Source: Saccopteryx bilineata
Lineage: Eukaryota > Chordata > Mammalia > Chiroptera > Emballonuridae
Direction of reading: 5' to 3'
NCBI RefSeq assembly: GCF_036850765.1
Contig: NC_089501.1
Coordinates: forward strand, 17,088,997-17,152,996
Length of the DNA: 64,000 nucleotides
The translations under genes and the position numbers were made by a program. The notes under the pieces were generated by a model. It was given only the letters and a program-made list of their open reading frames with translations, did no database searches and was not told the origin of the DNA. Of the stretch, positions 45,505 to 58,001 are shown in pieces; position 1 is the stretch's first letter, and every line of letters begins with the position of its first letter.

Positions 45505-45600
45505 GGAAGGAAGGAAGGAAGGAAGGAAGGAAGGAAGGAAGGAAGGAAGGAAGGAAGGAAGGAAGGGAGGGAGGGAGGGAGGGAGGGAGGGAGGGAGGGA
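45505..45600. repeat. (GGAA)15(GGGA)9 microsatellite
   Basis: Fifteen uninterrupted GGAA units (45505-45564) followed by nine GGGA units (45565-45600). GGAA is the ETS-factor core. The minus-strand serine/proline/phenylalanine frames over it (69 and 98 codons) are repeat translation. Confidence 0.97.
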
Positions 45601-46924
45601 GGAAGGAAAAAGAAAAGGAAAGTAAACTCAGGATGTAAGTACAAGAAAGACTGCTATGAATACCTTCATCACATGAGCTCACTTCTGTGGGAGCATCCCT
45701 GTCAGAATTCTCATTCTATCTGCTACTCAAGAAACTTGCCTGGGACAACAAGGGGGTGATTACATTGTCTTAGGCCTTGTTAAGCTTGTTGTGCTCTAAT
45801 TTCCCAGTAGGTATCTGTAGTATTTGTTGATCTTGGACATCAATATGGATTTGTGTAGGTATGCACATTCGAGATTTTGCTTCTGCTGACATGATGGTGT
45901 TGTACTTTAAATAGAATTTACACAGCTAAGTTTAGAAAGACAATGCTCCTGGGTGGAGAAAGCAGATCTGGTTTGGAGTTAGTAAATGATGACTTTGTTC
46001 TATAACAATATATCATTAGATTCATGCAAAGAGGATCGTCATAAAACTAAACTTGCCAGACTAAGTTGTTTCACTTTAATGAGAAATCTCATTTGAAGCA
46101 TAGCCACACACCAGGTCAAAATGCACATGATGCAACCAAAAGCGATTAGATGCCTTGGCCTTGGTGGCATCTGCCTTCTCTATTGTAGAATGCCTGTTCA
46201 TTCTATCTCTGTTTCAAAGACAGGCTTTAATTCAGTCACTTAAGTCTATGTCTTTGCAGTAAGGAGGATTGTAAGATCTGTTTTCAGAAAGGCCTTGGAA
46301 ATGGGAGGAGCAATTTACTTCTGAAAAAGGAGCAATGTGTTTTCCCTGGTGGAACCAAAAGTTTAACAATGTCATGTATACAGTTATGCTTCATGTTATT
46401 TGTTTTAAGAATCAGGAATACATATAGGAGTCTTTCAAAGATGATATCCCCATATTTTAGTTCTTCTTGGCAAAGAAACACTTATTTCCTAAAATTAATG
46501 AGCTATAATGGACTCACTAAATTTGGATCCTAGAATTATTTTATACTGATGTTCTGCTTTTCATGTCTGCAGAGATTTTATTTAAACATCATTATTGCCA
46601 CATTAATAGCACAGTTTTTTTGGTTTGCTATTATTTCCATTTCTCAAATGAGATTTACAGGCAAGGAACAAACTTTCTGTAACCATTCTAGAATTTTCCT
46701 AAATAATTCAGGAATAAAGGTGCATGTTCTTCTGATAAAAAGTTCTCTTTGAAGAGAGGATTAAATCATGATGTTTTCACTTCTACTCTAGAAAACTTTC
46801 ATTCATTCCAATCTGGTCTTTGTTTTCCTTTTCAGTATGTGTATACTCACACTCATGTCCACATTCTTTCTGTCTCCTGCTTTTATCTATATCAACTGTG
46901 ATTTTTGCCAATCAGTATATGGGT
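45601..46924. other. Unassigned intergenic sequence
   Basis: No gene. 46620-46740 carries weak MIR-like wording (TTTCTCAAATGAGATTTACAGG, CAAGGAACAAAC). The open frames here (65-67 codons) have no recognisable domain. Confidence 0.45.
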
Positions 46925-47515
46925 GAAAAAGGTGAAAGGATTAAGCAAAGAAAAGAAAAGAAACTTATAGACACATACAACAGTGTGGTGATTGTAGGAG
47001 GAAAGAAAAGAGAGGAGGAATAGATGTTGATGGAGACTTGACTTGGGGTGGTGAGCACACAATTCAATATTCAGATGATATATTATAAAAATGTTCACCT
47101 GAGCCTGACCAGGCGGTGGCGTACTGGATAAAGTGTCGGATTGGGATGCAGAGGACCCAGATTCGAGACCCCGAGGTCGCCAGCTTGTGCACAGGCTCAT
47201 CTGGTTTGAGCAAAACTCAACAGCTTGGACCCAAGGTCACTGGCTCCAGCAAGGGTTTCCTCCGTCTGCTGGAGGCCCGCAGTCCAGGCACATATGAGAA
47301 AGCAATCAATGAACAACTAAGGTCTTGCAACAAAAAACTGATGATTGATGCTTCTCATCTCTCTCCGTTTCTGTCTGTCTGTCTATCTCTCTCTCTGACT
47401 ATTCCTCTGTCCTTGTAAAAAAAAAATTTCCTAAAAAAATAAAAATGTTTATCTGAAACCTGTATAATTTTATTAATCAATGTCACCCCAATAAATTCAA
47501 TAAAAAAATTTAAAT
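46925..47515 (+). mobile_element. L1 3'-end fragment, split by a SINE
   Basis: CAGTGTGGTGATTGTAGGAGG, GGAGACTTGACTTGGGGTGG and CAGATGATATATTATA on the left of the SINE. CTGTATAATTTTATTAATC, AATGTCACCCCAATAAATTC and an A tail on its right. Same 3' terminus type as the old L1 ending at 34.1 kb. Confidence 0.7.
47103..47440 (+). mobile_element. Family C SINE
   Basis: Head GCCTGACCAGGCGGTGGCG, body and CT-rich end as in the 34.3-kb copy. Duplication AAAAATGTTCACCTGA (47087-47102) against AAAAATGTTTATCTGA (47441-47456), two mismatches. Confidence 0.93.
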
Positions 47516-48000
47516 ACACACATACACACACACACTACTCTATCTTAGGCTTTCTTGGACTCTCAGCAACATTCAACTATTTGATTATTCTTTTCTCTTA
47601 AAACACTCTCTTTTCTTGTTCTTCATTACATAAGTTTACTGGCATTTATTCAATCTCTCACAAGCTACTCCTTCTCAAACTATCACCAGATTAATTTTCT
47701 TACTGTATTTGAGGGTTAATATTGAAGTTTCTAAAATCTCATAACTTATTTATTTACAGTCTGTTTTGGTGGTATCATTTATTCCTATGATTTAAAAATA
47801 AGCAAGAGGACTTCTATATTTTGTTGTGACATCTGAAGAGATTGGAAGACATTACTTCCATTCTTACAACAAGAAAAATTTAAACAAACTGAAAGTCAAT
47901 AACTTTTCTTGAACCTATTAGAAAACTGAGGTCATAGGGCAAAATGTCATCGCAAATTCAGAGAGACAGGTCAATCCATTGGTAATTGAGATCTGCTTAC
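47516..48000. other. Unassigned intergenic sequence
   Basis: Begins with a short CA run (47517-47535); otherwise no feature recognised. Confidence 0.45.
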
Positions 48001-48013
48001 TAAAGCAGGAACT

Positions 48014-48402
48014 GGCCCTGGCTAGTTGGCTCAGCAGTAGAACATCAACCCGGCTTGTGGAAGTCCTGCCTTCGATTCCTGGTCAGGGCACACAGGCAGA
48101 AGTGCTCATCTACTTCTACACCTTGCCCCTTCTCCTTCCTCTCTATCTCTCTCTTCCCCTCCCACAGCCAAGGCTTCACTGGAGCAAAGTTGGCCCAGGC
48201 ACTGAGGAGAGCTCCATGGCCTCTGCCTCAGGCACTAGAATGGCTCCGGCCACAACGGAACAATGCCCCAGATGGGCAGAGCATCATCCGCTGGTGAGCA
48301 TGCCGGAGGGACCCCAGTTGGGTGCATGCGGGAGTCTGTCTGACTGCCTCTCTGCTTCTAACTTTGGAAAAATACAAAAAATAAAATAAAATGAAACAAA
48401 AA
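48014..48402 (+). mobile_element. Family A SINE
   Basis: Full-length with moderate CpG decay. Duplication TAAAGCAGGAACT (48001-48013) against TAAAGCAGAAACT (48403-48415), one mismatch. The CTCF-like pair is damaged in this copy. The 136-codon frame over it is an artefact. Confidence 0.93.
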
Positions 48403-48415
48403 TAAAGCAGAAACT

Positions 48416-48955
48416 ACTGTAGCCATAAAACATTAGTAATAACTGAATGGTTATTTTGAAAAATTGTTGGAGGCTGAATGTTGATTTGCTTGAAAATGAG
48501 AAATTCCTTGGGATCATAGTCATAAAGGAATCAACACACTTCTCTGAGTTTTACCTTCAGATAATTTAACCAGGTTCCCACAGTGCAGAGCTTAAAAAAT
48601 CTTTTAGTAACTTTGACATTGGAAGAAAAAATATAACCATTATAAAACATGTGCAAATTGTCTCTGTAACAAAGGCCTATTGGAGAAAGAATGTTACATC
48701 TTACTTCACTTGAACCAAGGGCATTTCTCCATCTCCAGCCCTTCTTGTTTCCTGTCTCACCAGTGGGAGGTGTGCGGGAAGCAAGAATGCCTATGAAAAT
48801 ACAATCTAGGGGCACAAGCCCAACTAAAAGACAGATTTATTTATAAAGGTATAAAATGCTTCCTCTCACTAGCACCTTACCACCACATCATTATGGATTC
48901 AGTAAAATAATAATAGTAGATTAGAACTATAATAACTACAAAGCACTGACTCTTT
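48416..48955. other. Unassigned intergenic sequence
   Basis: A 94-codon minus frame (48531-48815) is open but matches no family I know. The DNA around 48700-48790 looks like an old repeat that I cannot name. Confidence 0.4.
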
Positions 48956-49400
48956 TGCTGAGAAGAACTATTTAAGTAAATCTAATCTCAAGAAAGAAGG
49001 TACAAATATGAATACTAGAGAAATTTAAAGCTCCTATACCTACTGCAAACAATAAGCACAGCCAAATTTCTAGCAAAATTAACATAAAAACTCACAAAAA
49101 AGCCTATTTCCCTTAGTTATTATTATACAATATATTATAACACAGTCTCAATAAAAAAAAGCACAAGGCAAACAAAAAACAAAGTTAGAGATAAAGAGAA
49201 GCACACTCAGAAATAACACCAATATTGAAATGATCAGAGAAGAATTTAAAGTAATTAAGAGTGATGTGTTAGAGACCATAATGGAAAAAGGCGACAACAT
49301 ATAACAACATACGAGTAATGTAAGCAGAAAGAGAAAAACTCTTTTAAAGTATACTAGAAATTTAAAATATAAATATTTTTACATAAATAATGAGTGCCTT
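48956..49400 (+). mobile_element. Old L1/HAL1-type ORF1 fragment
   Basis: Ordered words fit the ORF1 leader of old L1/HAL1 elements: AGAGATAAAGAGAAGCACAC, GAAATGATCAGAGAAGAATTT, ATAATGGAAAAAGGCGACAAC and GTAATGTAAGCAGAAAGAG. Stops in all frames. Confidence 0.5.
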
Positions 49401-49519
49401 TAATGGGTTCATGACCAAGGATAAACTCAGTGAACTTGATGACATATCAATAGTACTAGTTGACCTATTTCCATATTAGTTAGTTATATAACTTTCCTTC
49501 CTCAAATTTTATGAAACTG

Positions 49520-49851
49520 CCTGACCAGGTGGTGGTGCAGTGGATAGAGCATCTGACTGGGATGCGGAGGACACAGGTCCAAGATCCTGAGGTTGCCAGC
49601 TTGAGCGCGGGCTCATCTGGTTTGAGAAAAGCTCAACAGCTTGGATCCAAGGTCGCTAGCTTGAGCAAGGGGTTACTCGGTCTGCTGTAGCCCCATGGTC
49701 AAGGCACATATGAGAAAGCAATCAATGAACAACTAAAGTGTCACAACGAAAAACTGATGATTGATGCTTCTCATCTCTCTTCATTCCTGTCTCTCTGTCC
49801 TTGTCTATCCTTCTCTCTGACTCTCTCACTGTTTCTGTTAAAAAAAAAAAA
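49520..49851 (+). mobile_element. Family C SINE
   Basis: Head GCCTGACCAGGTGGTGGTGC, same body as the other family C copies, A10 tail. Exact 11-bp duplication TTATGAAACTG at 49509-49519 and 49852-49862. Confidence 0.94.
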
Positions 49852-50062
49852 TTATGAAACTGACTTTATATTTTTATTTTTAAGTATTTTTACCATTTCA
49901 CTTCAATTTTAATTTTTATATTTACAGTAGATGTTTATTTATTCATTCATTAAAATTATATAAATTAGTCATTAGCATTTAATTTCTGGAAAGTAAAAAA
50001 TTGCTATTGATCCAAATTTCCCAAATTGTTTTGTCTTCATGTTATCCTTAAAAGTTCACTGT

Positions 50063-50540
50063 CTTAGTTTACCATTGTTTATGAAAAAATTAACACAAAC
50101 TTAGAAAATGGAAACAACACACATTTATTGTTTTACATTATTACATAGGTCAAAAGGCCAGGCATGGTTTGGCTGGCTTCTAAGCTCAAGGTCTCACAAC
50201 ACTGAAATCCAGTCTTGTCCTTGAGCTGGTAGTCCTCTTCCACGCTCACACAATTATTGGCAGAATTCAGTTACTTGGGAGTGTAAAGTTGAGATTTCCC
50301 TTTTTTGCTAGCTGTTAGCTAACAGCTCCTCCTGTCTACAGGCAGATCAAATAGTGTTTGCTTTATTTCAAGCCTGGAGAACATCTCTCTGAAACTTTAC
50401 ATTATTTAAGCTCCTCTCACCCTGATAAAGGAAGACCCACCCAACATAATTTCTCTTTAGATTAACTCTGAGTTAAGTGATTAATAACCTAATTGAGGAA
50501 GTAATAGCTGATCATATTTGTTAGATCCACCCATACTCAA
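50063..50540 (+). repeat. Mammalian interspersed repeat, family not named
   Basis: Second copy of the type at 9.0 kb: TTAGTTTACCATTG start, AACACACATTTATTGTTTTAC, CAAGGTCTCACAACACTG. More diverged. Confidence 0.5.
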
Positions 50541-51442
50541 GGATAGATATAATATGTCATAAAGAAAGGGACCAAGAGTCTTAGAGCGCCAGCTTAGAAT
50601 TCTGACAACTATATAGTTGTATCCTCTTATACATGTTCCAAGACTCCCAGTAAAACTACAGATAGTAACAAACCCAATATATACAGTAAGTCCTCAATAC
50701 CATCAATAGGTTTTGTGACTTTAAGCAAGATATCATATAACAAAACTAATTTTACCACTGGTTAAGTGCTATAAACAGAGTTAAGTTACTATGGCATCTC
50801 ATCAATGTTATAGGGAAATGATGTTGAATGAAACAACATTATTCGAGGACCTTCTAAACTATGATCTCTTTTACATCCATACCTATGATAATGTTCAACT
50901 TACAAATTAGGCACAGTAAAGGGATAACAATAATAACTAAAAATAAATTATAACAATATACTGTAATAAAAGTTACATTAATGTTTTCCCTCTCTCTCTC
51001 TTTCTTATAACCAAGATGATTACTAAGGGACTAATGAGCAAGTAGCATGTACACCATGAATATGCTGGACAAAAACATGATTCACATCCTGGGTAGGAAT
51101 GGAGCAGGTTGGCCCAAGATTTTATCAAACTGCTCCGAACTGTGAATAATTTAAAACTTATAAATTGTTTATTTCTGAAATTTCCTATTAAATATTTTCA
51201 AACTGCAGTTGACTATATAAAACTAAATTGCAGAAAGCAAAGCTATGACTACAAAAATAACAAATCTATCTTTTATTTTGGAACTCATTTGATTGTTTTG
51301 CTTACTTGAACTTCATTAATAAGTAGTTACTTTGGGAAAAGATTATAAGAGTTATGTTGTTTCATCTCTGAGAACATCTACCACATGTTCCTTTAGCCAA
51401 ATAAATATTTATAGGTGACTTTCCTTCAAGATTTTACAGACT
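50541..51442. other. Unassigned intergenic sequence
   Basis: No gene. A 66-codon frame at 51109-51309 has no recognisable family. Confidence 0.45.
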
Positions 51443-51450
51443 CTTTAGAT

Positions 51451-51640
51451 CAGTGGTCTGCAATGTCTGGTTCATCAGAAACTTCATGTTAATCTATAAA
51501 AGAGTTAACCTCCCTGATGTTGTACAAAGATTATAGAGTCTATAATCATTGGGCCTATAATTTTCATACAACATCAGGGTGGTTAACTCATTTGTGGACT
51601 GGCATAAAATTTCTGGGAGATGGGTGGTTAAAAAACACTG
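51451..51640. mobile_element. Palindromic (foldback) hAT-type MITE, 190 bp
   Basis: Ends CAGTG...CACTG, flanked by 8-bp CTTTAGAT (51443-51450) and TTCTAGAT (51641-51648), matching the NTCTAGAN preference of hAT-Charlie elements at 6 of 8 positions between copies. The whole element folds on itself: 51502-51524 pairs with 51567-51589 at 22 of 23 positions, and a perfect 9-bp hairpin sits at 51529-51547. The outer arms also match, more loosely. No transposase is encoded. Confidence 0.75.
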
Positions 51641-51665
51641 TTCTAGATGTGTTTAAAATTGTGGA

Positions 51666-52003
51666 AGCCTGACCAGGCGGTGGCGCAGTGAATAGAGCAT
51701 CAGACTGAGATGAGGAGGACCCAGGTTCGAGACCCTGAGGTCGCCAGCTTGAGCGCGGGCTCATCTGGTTTGAGCAAAGCTCACCAGCTTGGACCCAAGG
51801 TTACTGGCTCAAGCAAGGGGTTACTCAGTAGGCTAAAGGCCCGTGGTCAAGGCACATATGAGAAAGCAATCAATGAACAACTAAGGTGTTGCAACGCGCA
51901 ATGAAAAACTAATGATTGACGCTTCTCATCTCTCTGTTCCTGTCTGTTTGTCCCTGTCTATCCCTCTCTGACTCTCTCTCTGTCCCTGTAAAAAAATTTT
52001 AAA
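51666..52003 (+). mobile_element. Family C SINE
   Basis: Head GCCTGACCAGGCGGTGGCG, B box GGTTCGAGACC, T/A-rich tail. Exact 11-bp duplication AAAATTGTGGA at 51655-51665 and 52004-52014. It begins 17 bp after the foldback element's flanking duplication. Confidence 0.95.
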
Positions 52004-52014
52004 AAAATTGTGGA

Positions 52015-53063
52015 GAAATAGATAATATTTATGATTTCCTGCTTCTTTTTCATTGTAGAATAAAGAATTTTTCTTCCTTTCTAGATGTTTTAAAAAGTCT
52101 TTGTTTCTCTGAAGTACATAATTTATATAGGACATATTCTAATTAATATCTGTCTTAATTTGGGAGAAATAATTTTATATCTCTTAATAGTTTTCTCTCT
52201 TCCATTAACTAGATTTTCTCTTTCTAGGACAATAATTGTCCTTTTATTAGATCCTCTTTAGACTCTAAATATTTCATCTTCTATAATTTTTCAATCTCTC
52301 TTTTTTCCTTTACTAAATTTATTATCTATTTTACTCTCCTTTGTCTCTTCTTGTTTCTAATTATATATTAGAGGTGTTAATGTTGGTGTTTTAAAATTGA
52401 TCTTTTACTACCTCTGTAATTTTCTTTTTTATTTTATTCCTTTGTTTAGTGCCTTGTCTTTGACCTGTTGTTTATTGAGTTAGTATTTTTATTAAGTTCA
52501 TTATAGCTCAAAATACACTTGCAAAATTTTCCTCTCTTCTTTGGAGAATATATTTTCCTGACTGGGTACTTCATTTGTTGTTCATTGCCACATTCTGTTT
52601 ACTCACTGTTTTGCTATGTTTGTTTAATTATTACTACTTTTAAAACCTTGCTACTGGTAATGAATGTACCAGCAATCTGAACATAGCATCCAAAATAGGC
52701 TTTGTGTGTAAAAAGAAGTAATTTTATAACGATGTATATACTGATGTGCTAATACATGCATAAGTATCTCTGGAAAGATACAAAAGTTATTGGTGGAGTG
52801 GCAGACTTTAGACTGTATTATTATATTATGTCTTTTGAAGTTTTAAACATATGAATACTTTATTCAAAATAAATTTAAAGTTAGCTTTTAAAAGAACATA
52901 CATTATCATTGCATCTATTACACTCAGGAGGCTGTCAAAACTGTAGTTATCTTTTTTTCTTCTTTAACCTCAAGCAAAATGAGCATAAGTTACTGACTAT
53001 TCTTATTTTGTGGAGAGGCCAGCAACATGTCTACCTGCAAGAATACAAGAAGTAATTGGTCCA
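52015..53063. other. Unassigned AT-rich sequence
   Basis: No gene. 52180-52640 is T-rich with many TTTTATT words and may be a worn reverse-strand L1, but I cannot anchor it to a domain. Confidence 0.4.
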
Positions 53064-53515
53064 TCTATTAGTTTCCTCAGGCTGCCTTAACAAAGTACCA
53101 CAAATTGGATGGCTTAAAAAACCAGAAATTTGTGTCTAAGTTTTAAAGGCTGAAAGTCCAAAATCAAACTTTTTGGCAAGATCATACTCCCCTTTAAACT
53201 GTAAGGAAATTATTTTTTGAGTTTTCCTAATAATTAGTGCTTTGTTGGCAATCTTTGGCACGCTTTGGCTTGCAGTTATACAACTGTAATTCTACTTGAT
53301 CACCACATGACGTTCTCCTTGTAGGTCTGTCTTCACCTGGCAATCAACTTATAAGGATGCTATGCATTTTGAAGTAGAACCCACCCTTTTCAAGTATGAC
53401 TGGGTACTAACTAATTATATCTGCAATGATCCTATATTCAATAAATCACATTCTGAGGTACTAAAGGTTTAGAGCTTCAACATAATTTGGGGGGGGGGGG
53501 GCTGACACAATTCCA
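53064..53515 (+). repeat. Mammalian interspersed repeat, family not named, with G13 run
   Basis: Third copy of the type at 9.0 kb: TTAGTTTCCTCAGGCTGCC, CAAAGTACCACAAATTGGATG, TAATTATATCTGCAATGATCC, ACATTCTGAGGTACTAAAGG. It ends at a G13 homopolymer (53489-53501) followed by CTGACACAATTCC. Confidence 0.6.
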
Positions 53516-53699
53516 AATATAATAAAGACTTTCAGAAATATAATTTATCTAAAAGTTGAGCTATTTTCTTGTGAGCAGAACACTATCATATGGATATTTT
53601 TGTGGCCCACTTAGCACTCCCTTTAAAAAGGTGATTATTAAATGTTTTAAAAATCTAAAGAAATAAGTAAATAATAAAATAAATTAAAAATCTAAAATT

Positions 53700-55130
53700 G
53701 TCTAACAAATTGGACAATCTGGAGAAAATGGATAAATTCCTGGAAACATAAAATTTTCCAAAACTGAATCAAGAAGAATCAGAGAATCTGAAAATCTAAA
53801 TATAGATTACAGCTAGTGAAATTGAAGCAGTAATAAATAAAGAAAAAAGAAACACTCCCAACAAACAAAAGTCCTGGACTGGATGGCTTCACCAGTAAGT
53901 TTTACCAAATTTTCAAAGAAGAATTAATAATACCTATCCTTCTCAAAATATTCAAAAAATTCAAGAGGCAAAATTCCAAAGTTCATTTTATTAAACCAGC
54001 ATTATCCTAATTTTAAAACTAGATAAAAACTCTACAAAGAAAATTATAGACCAATATTCCTGATGAAAAAAGATGCTAAAATACTCAACAAAATATTAGC
54101 AAACTGGGTTCAGCAATACATTAAAAAGGTCATATTTCATGGTTAAGAGGGATTTTTCTGGGGTATAAGTTTAGTACAACATGCATAAATCAATAAATGT
54201 GATATAGCACATAAACAAAATGCAGTATAAAAATCACATGATCATATCAATAGAGGCAGAAAAATCCTTTGATAAAATCCAGCAATCATTCATGTTAAAA
54301 ACTCTCAAGAAATGGGAATAAAAGAAACATACTTCAATGCAATAAAAGCCATATATGACAAATTCACAGCCAATATCATGCCCAATGGGCAAAAACTATA
54401 AGGTTTTCCCTTAAGATCAGGAATAAGATAGAAATATACACTATCATCACTCTTATTCAATATAGTACTGGAAGTTCTGGCCATAGAAATCTGACAAAAA
54501 GAAATAAAAGGCATCTAAATTGGAGAAGAAGAAGTAAAGCTGTTATTATTTGCAGGTGACATGATACTGTACATAGAGAACCCTAATGATTCCACCAAAG
54601 AACACTTAGAATTAATAAATAAATTCAGTAGAGTACAAAATAAATATCCATAAATCAGTTGCATTTTTATACACTAATGATCTATCAGAAAAGGAAATTA
54701 AGAAAACACTACCATTCATAATTACTTCAAAATGAATGAAATACTAAAAATAAGTACAACCAAGGGTGTAAAAAGGTCTGTTATGACCCAGCACTTCCAC
54801 TTTTAAGTATATATCTGAAAAAATCTGAAACACTAATTCTAAAGAATATATGCACCCCTATGTACATTGCAGCACAATTTACATCCACTAGGAAATGGAA
54901 AAAACCTAACTGCCCATCAAGAGACAAGTGGATAAAGAAGCTGTGGTACAAATATGCAATGAAATATTACTTGGCAATACAAAATAATGGAATTTTAACC
55001 CTTTGGAACAGCATGTATAGACCTAGAAGATATTTTGTTAAGTGAAATAAGTCAAGAGAGATAAAAAGACAAATACCATATTATTTTACTTATATATAGA
55101 ATCTAAAGAACAAAATAAACAAACAAAAAA
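53700..55130 (+). pseudogene. L1 ORF2 relic
   Basis: Readable pieces: [11 protein letters not shown] near 53870-53910, an RT motif A relic ([12 protein letters not shown], near 54250), [18 protein letters not shown] near 54540-54595, and WIKKLWYKYAMKYYLAIQNN near 54930-54985. The catalytic FADD is altered to FAGD, with stops in every frame. Confidence 0.8.
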
Positions 55131-55139
55131 TATAGGAAC

Positions 55140-55292
55140 TTGCCCTGGCTGTACAGCTTGGTTGGAGAGCTCCGTACAGAAGCTCAGAGGTTGCAATTTG
55201 ATCCCCGTTCAGGGCACATACAGGAACAGATGTTTCTGTCCCTTACCTGCTCTCTCCCTTCCTCTCTCTAAAACCAATAAAATAAATATTTT
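55140..55292 (+). mobile_element. VES-like SINE, old
   Basis: TGCCCTGGCTGTACAGCTTGG head, CAATTTGATCCCCGTTCAGGGC, CT tract, AAAACCAATAAAATAAAT tail. Same class as the 1.5-kb copy. No clear duplication. Confidence 0.8.
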
Positions 55293-55308
55293 AAAAAATA
55301 AGAAAAGA

Positions 55309-55482
55309 GAGCCTGACCTGTGGTAGCGCAGTGGATCATGTGTCAATCTGGAACTCTGAGATCACCGGTTCAAAACCCTGGACTTGCCTGGTCAAGGCAC
55401 ATACAGGAGTTGATGCTTCTTACTGCTCCTCCTCCCTTCTCTCTCTCTTCTCTAAAATGAATAAAAAAATAATAATAATTTA
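55309..55482 (+). mobile_element. Family B SINE
   Basis: GCCTGACCTGTGGTAGCGCAG head. Exact 16-bp duplication AAAAAATAAGAAAAGA at 55293-55308 and 55483-55498. It inserted in the A-rich tail of the preceding SINE, a typical landing site for L1-driven insertion. Confidence 0.93.
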
Positions 55483-57655
55483 AAAAAATAAGAAAAGACT
55501 CACAGATATAGAGAATAGAATGATGGTTGCCAGACTGGGGTTTGGGGGCTGAAAGAAAATGGTGAGAGGATGAAGTACAGATTGGTAATTACAAAATAGT
55601 TACAAGGTTGTAAACTATAGCATAGGGAATATAGTCAATAAAATTGTAATAGTTATGTATGGTGCCAAGTGGGTACTTGAATTATTAGAAGGATCATTTT
55701 ATAAAGTATATGGTTGTATAACCACTAAGCAGTAGACATAAAACTAATAAAAAATATTGAATATAAATTGTAATTATAAAATAAAATTACCAAAAAAAGT
55801 GGAGTCTATACCTTTACTTTTTTATAATTTTATTAATTTTAATGGGATGACATTAATAAATCAGGGCACATATGTTCAAGGAAACCATCTCCAGGTTATC
55901 TTGTCATTCAATTATGTTGCATACCCATCACCCAAAGTCAAACTGTCCTCCATCAACTTCTATCTGGTTTTCATTGTGCCCCTCCCATCCACCCTCTCCC
56001 TCCCTCTCTTTCCTCCCCCTTCCCAAACCCCCTGCCCCCAGTAACCAGCACACTCTATTCCATGTCTCTTAGTCTTGTTTTTATGTCCCACCTATGTATG
56101 GAATCATGCAGTTCTTAGTTTTTTCTGATTTACTTATTTCACTATGTATAATGTTATCAAGATCCATCCAATTTGTAAATGATCCAATGTCATCATTTCT
56201 TTGGCTGACTAGTATTCCATAGTATATATGTACCACCTCTTCTTTATCCAGTCATCTATTGAAGGGCTTTTTGATTGTTTCCCTGTCTTGACCACTGTGA
56301 ACAATGCTGCAATGAACATGGAGCTGCATGTGTCTTTACGTACCAGTGTTTTTGAGTTTTGGAGGTAACATATACCCAGTAGAGGGATTGCTGGGTCATA
56401 TGGTAGTTATATTTTTAGTTTTTTGAGGAACCACCATACTTTCTTCCATAATGGTTGTACTACTTTACATTCCCACGAACAATGGATGAGGGTTCCTTTT
56501 TCTCCACAGCCTCTCCAATACTTGCTATTACCTGTCTTGTTGATAATAGCTAATCTAACAGGTGTGAGGTGGTATCTCATTGTAGTTTTGATTTGCATTT
56601 CTCTAATAACTAATGAAAATGAGCATCTTTTCATATATCTGTTGGCCAATTGTATTTCTTCCTCGGAGAAGTGTCTGTTCATGTTCTCTTCCCATTTCTT
56701 TATTGGATTATTTGTTTGTTTGTTTGTTGTTGAATTTTATGAGTTCTTTGTATATTTTGGATATTAGGCCCTTATCTGAGCTGTTGTTTGAAAATATCAT
56801 CTCCCATTTAGTAGGCTGTTTGTTTTGTTATCAGTTTCTCTTGCTGAGCAAAAACTTCTTAGTCTGATGTGGTCCCATTCATTTATCTTTGCCTTCACTT
56901 CCCTTGCCTTTGGAGTCAAATTCATAAAATGCTCTTTAAAACCAAGGTCCATGAGTTTAGTACCTATGTCTTCTTCTATGTACTTTATTGTTTCAGGTCT
57001 TATATTTAGGTCTTTGATCCATTTTCAATTAATTTTAGTACAAAGGGACAAACTGTAGTCGAGTTTCATTATTTTGCATGTGGCTTTCCAGTTTTCCCAG
57101 CACCATTTGTTGAAAAGGCTTTCTTTTCTCCATTGTATGTTGTTGGCCCCTTTATCAAAAATTATTTGACCATATATAGGTGGTTTTATTTCTGGGCTTT
57201 CTATTCTGTTCCATTGGTCTGAATGTCTATTTTTCTGCCAATACCGTACTGTTTTGATTGTAGTGGCTCTACAATATAATTTGAAGTCAGGTATTGTAAT
57301 GCCCCCAGCTTTGTTCTTTTTCCTTAGGATTGCTTTGGTTATTCGGGGTTTTTTATAGTTCCATATAAATCTGATGATTTTTTGTTCAATTTCTTTAAAA
57401 AATGTCATTGGAATTTTGATGGGAATTGCATTAAATTTGTATATTGCTTTGGATAATATGGTCATTGTTATTATATTTATTCTTCCTATCCAAGAACAAG
57501 GAATATTTTTCCATTTCATTGTATCTTTTTCAATTTCCTTTAACAATGCTTTGTAGTTTTCATTATATAGGTCTTTTACATTCTTTGTTTTGTTTATTTC
57601 TAGGTATTTTTTGTTGTTGTTGTTGCAACCATAAAGGGGATTATTTTCTTGAGTT

Positions 57656-58001
57656 TTTTTTTTTTCATTTTTCTGAAGCTGGAAAGGGGGAGGCAGTCAG
57701 ACAGACTCCCGCATGTGCCCGACCGGGATCCACCCGGCATGCCCACCAGGGGGCAATGCTTTGCTCCTCTGGGGCATCGCTCTGTTGCATCCAGAGCCAT
57801 TCTAGCACCTGAGGCAGAGACCACAGAGCCATCCCCAGCACCCGGGCCATCTTTGCTCCAATGGAGCCTCGGCTGAGGAAGGAGAGGGGGAGGGGTGGAG
57901 AAGCAAATAGGTGCCTCTCCTGTGTGCCTTGGCCGGGAATCGAACCCAGGACTCCTGAACGCCAGGCCGACGCTCTACCGCTGAGCCAACCAGCCAGGGC
58001 C
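57656..58001 (-). mobile_element. Family A SINE nested in L1 ORF2
   Basis: Full-length, fairly young copy in the same orientation as the host L1. The ORF2 sequence on the two sides joins with only about 3 bp of overlap (GAG), so the usual 10-20 bp duplication is absent. CTCF-like core at 57743-57755. Confidence 0.93.
57743..57755 (+). promoter_or_regulatory. CTCF-like motif inside SINE
   Basis: CCACCAGGGGGCA, one change from the copies at 17158 and 34823 (CpG loss at the last base). Confidence 0.45.

Larger units (their letters stand above)
53690..55795 (+). mobile_element. Old L1 fragment with internal deletion and two nested SINEs
   Basis: Begins inside ORF2 upstream of the RT motifs (GAGAAAATGGATAAATTCC) and runs to a 3' UTR ending near 55795. 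At about 54773 the text jumps from the KYLGI-type block to the YDPALPLL-type block, dropping roughly 1 kb of ORF2. SINEs sit at 55140-55292 and 55309-55482. The right end abuts the 3' end of another L1 in the opposite orientation. Confidence 0.8.

Noticed and set aside
45386..45682. Serine/proline/leucine repeat protein on the minus strand
   Set aside because: Translation of the GGAA/GGGA microsatellite.
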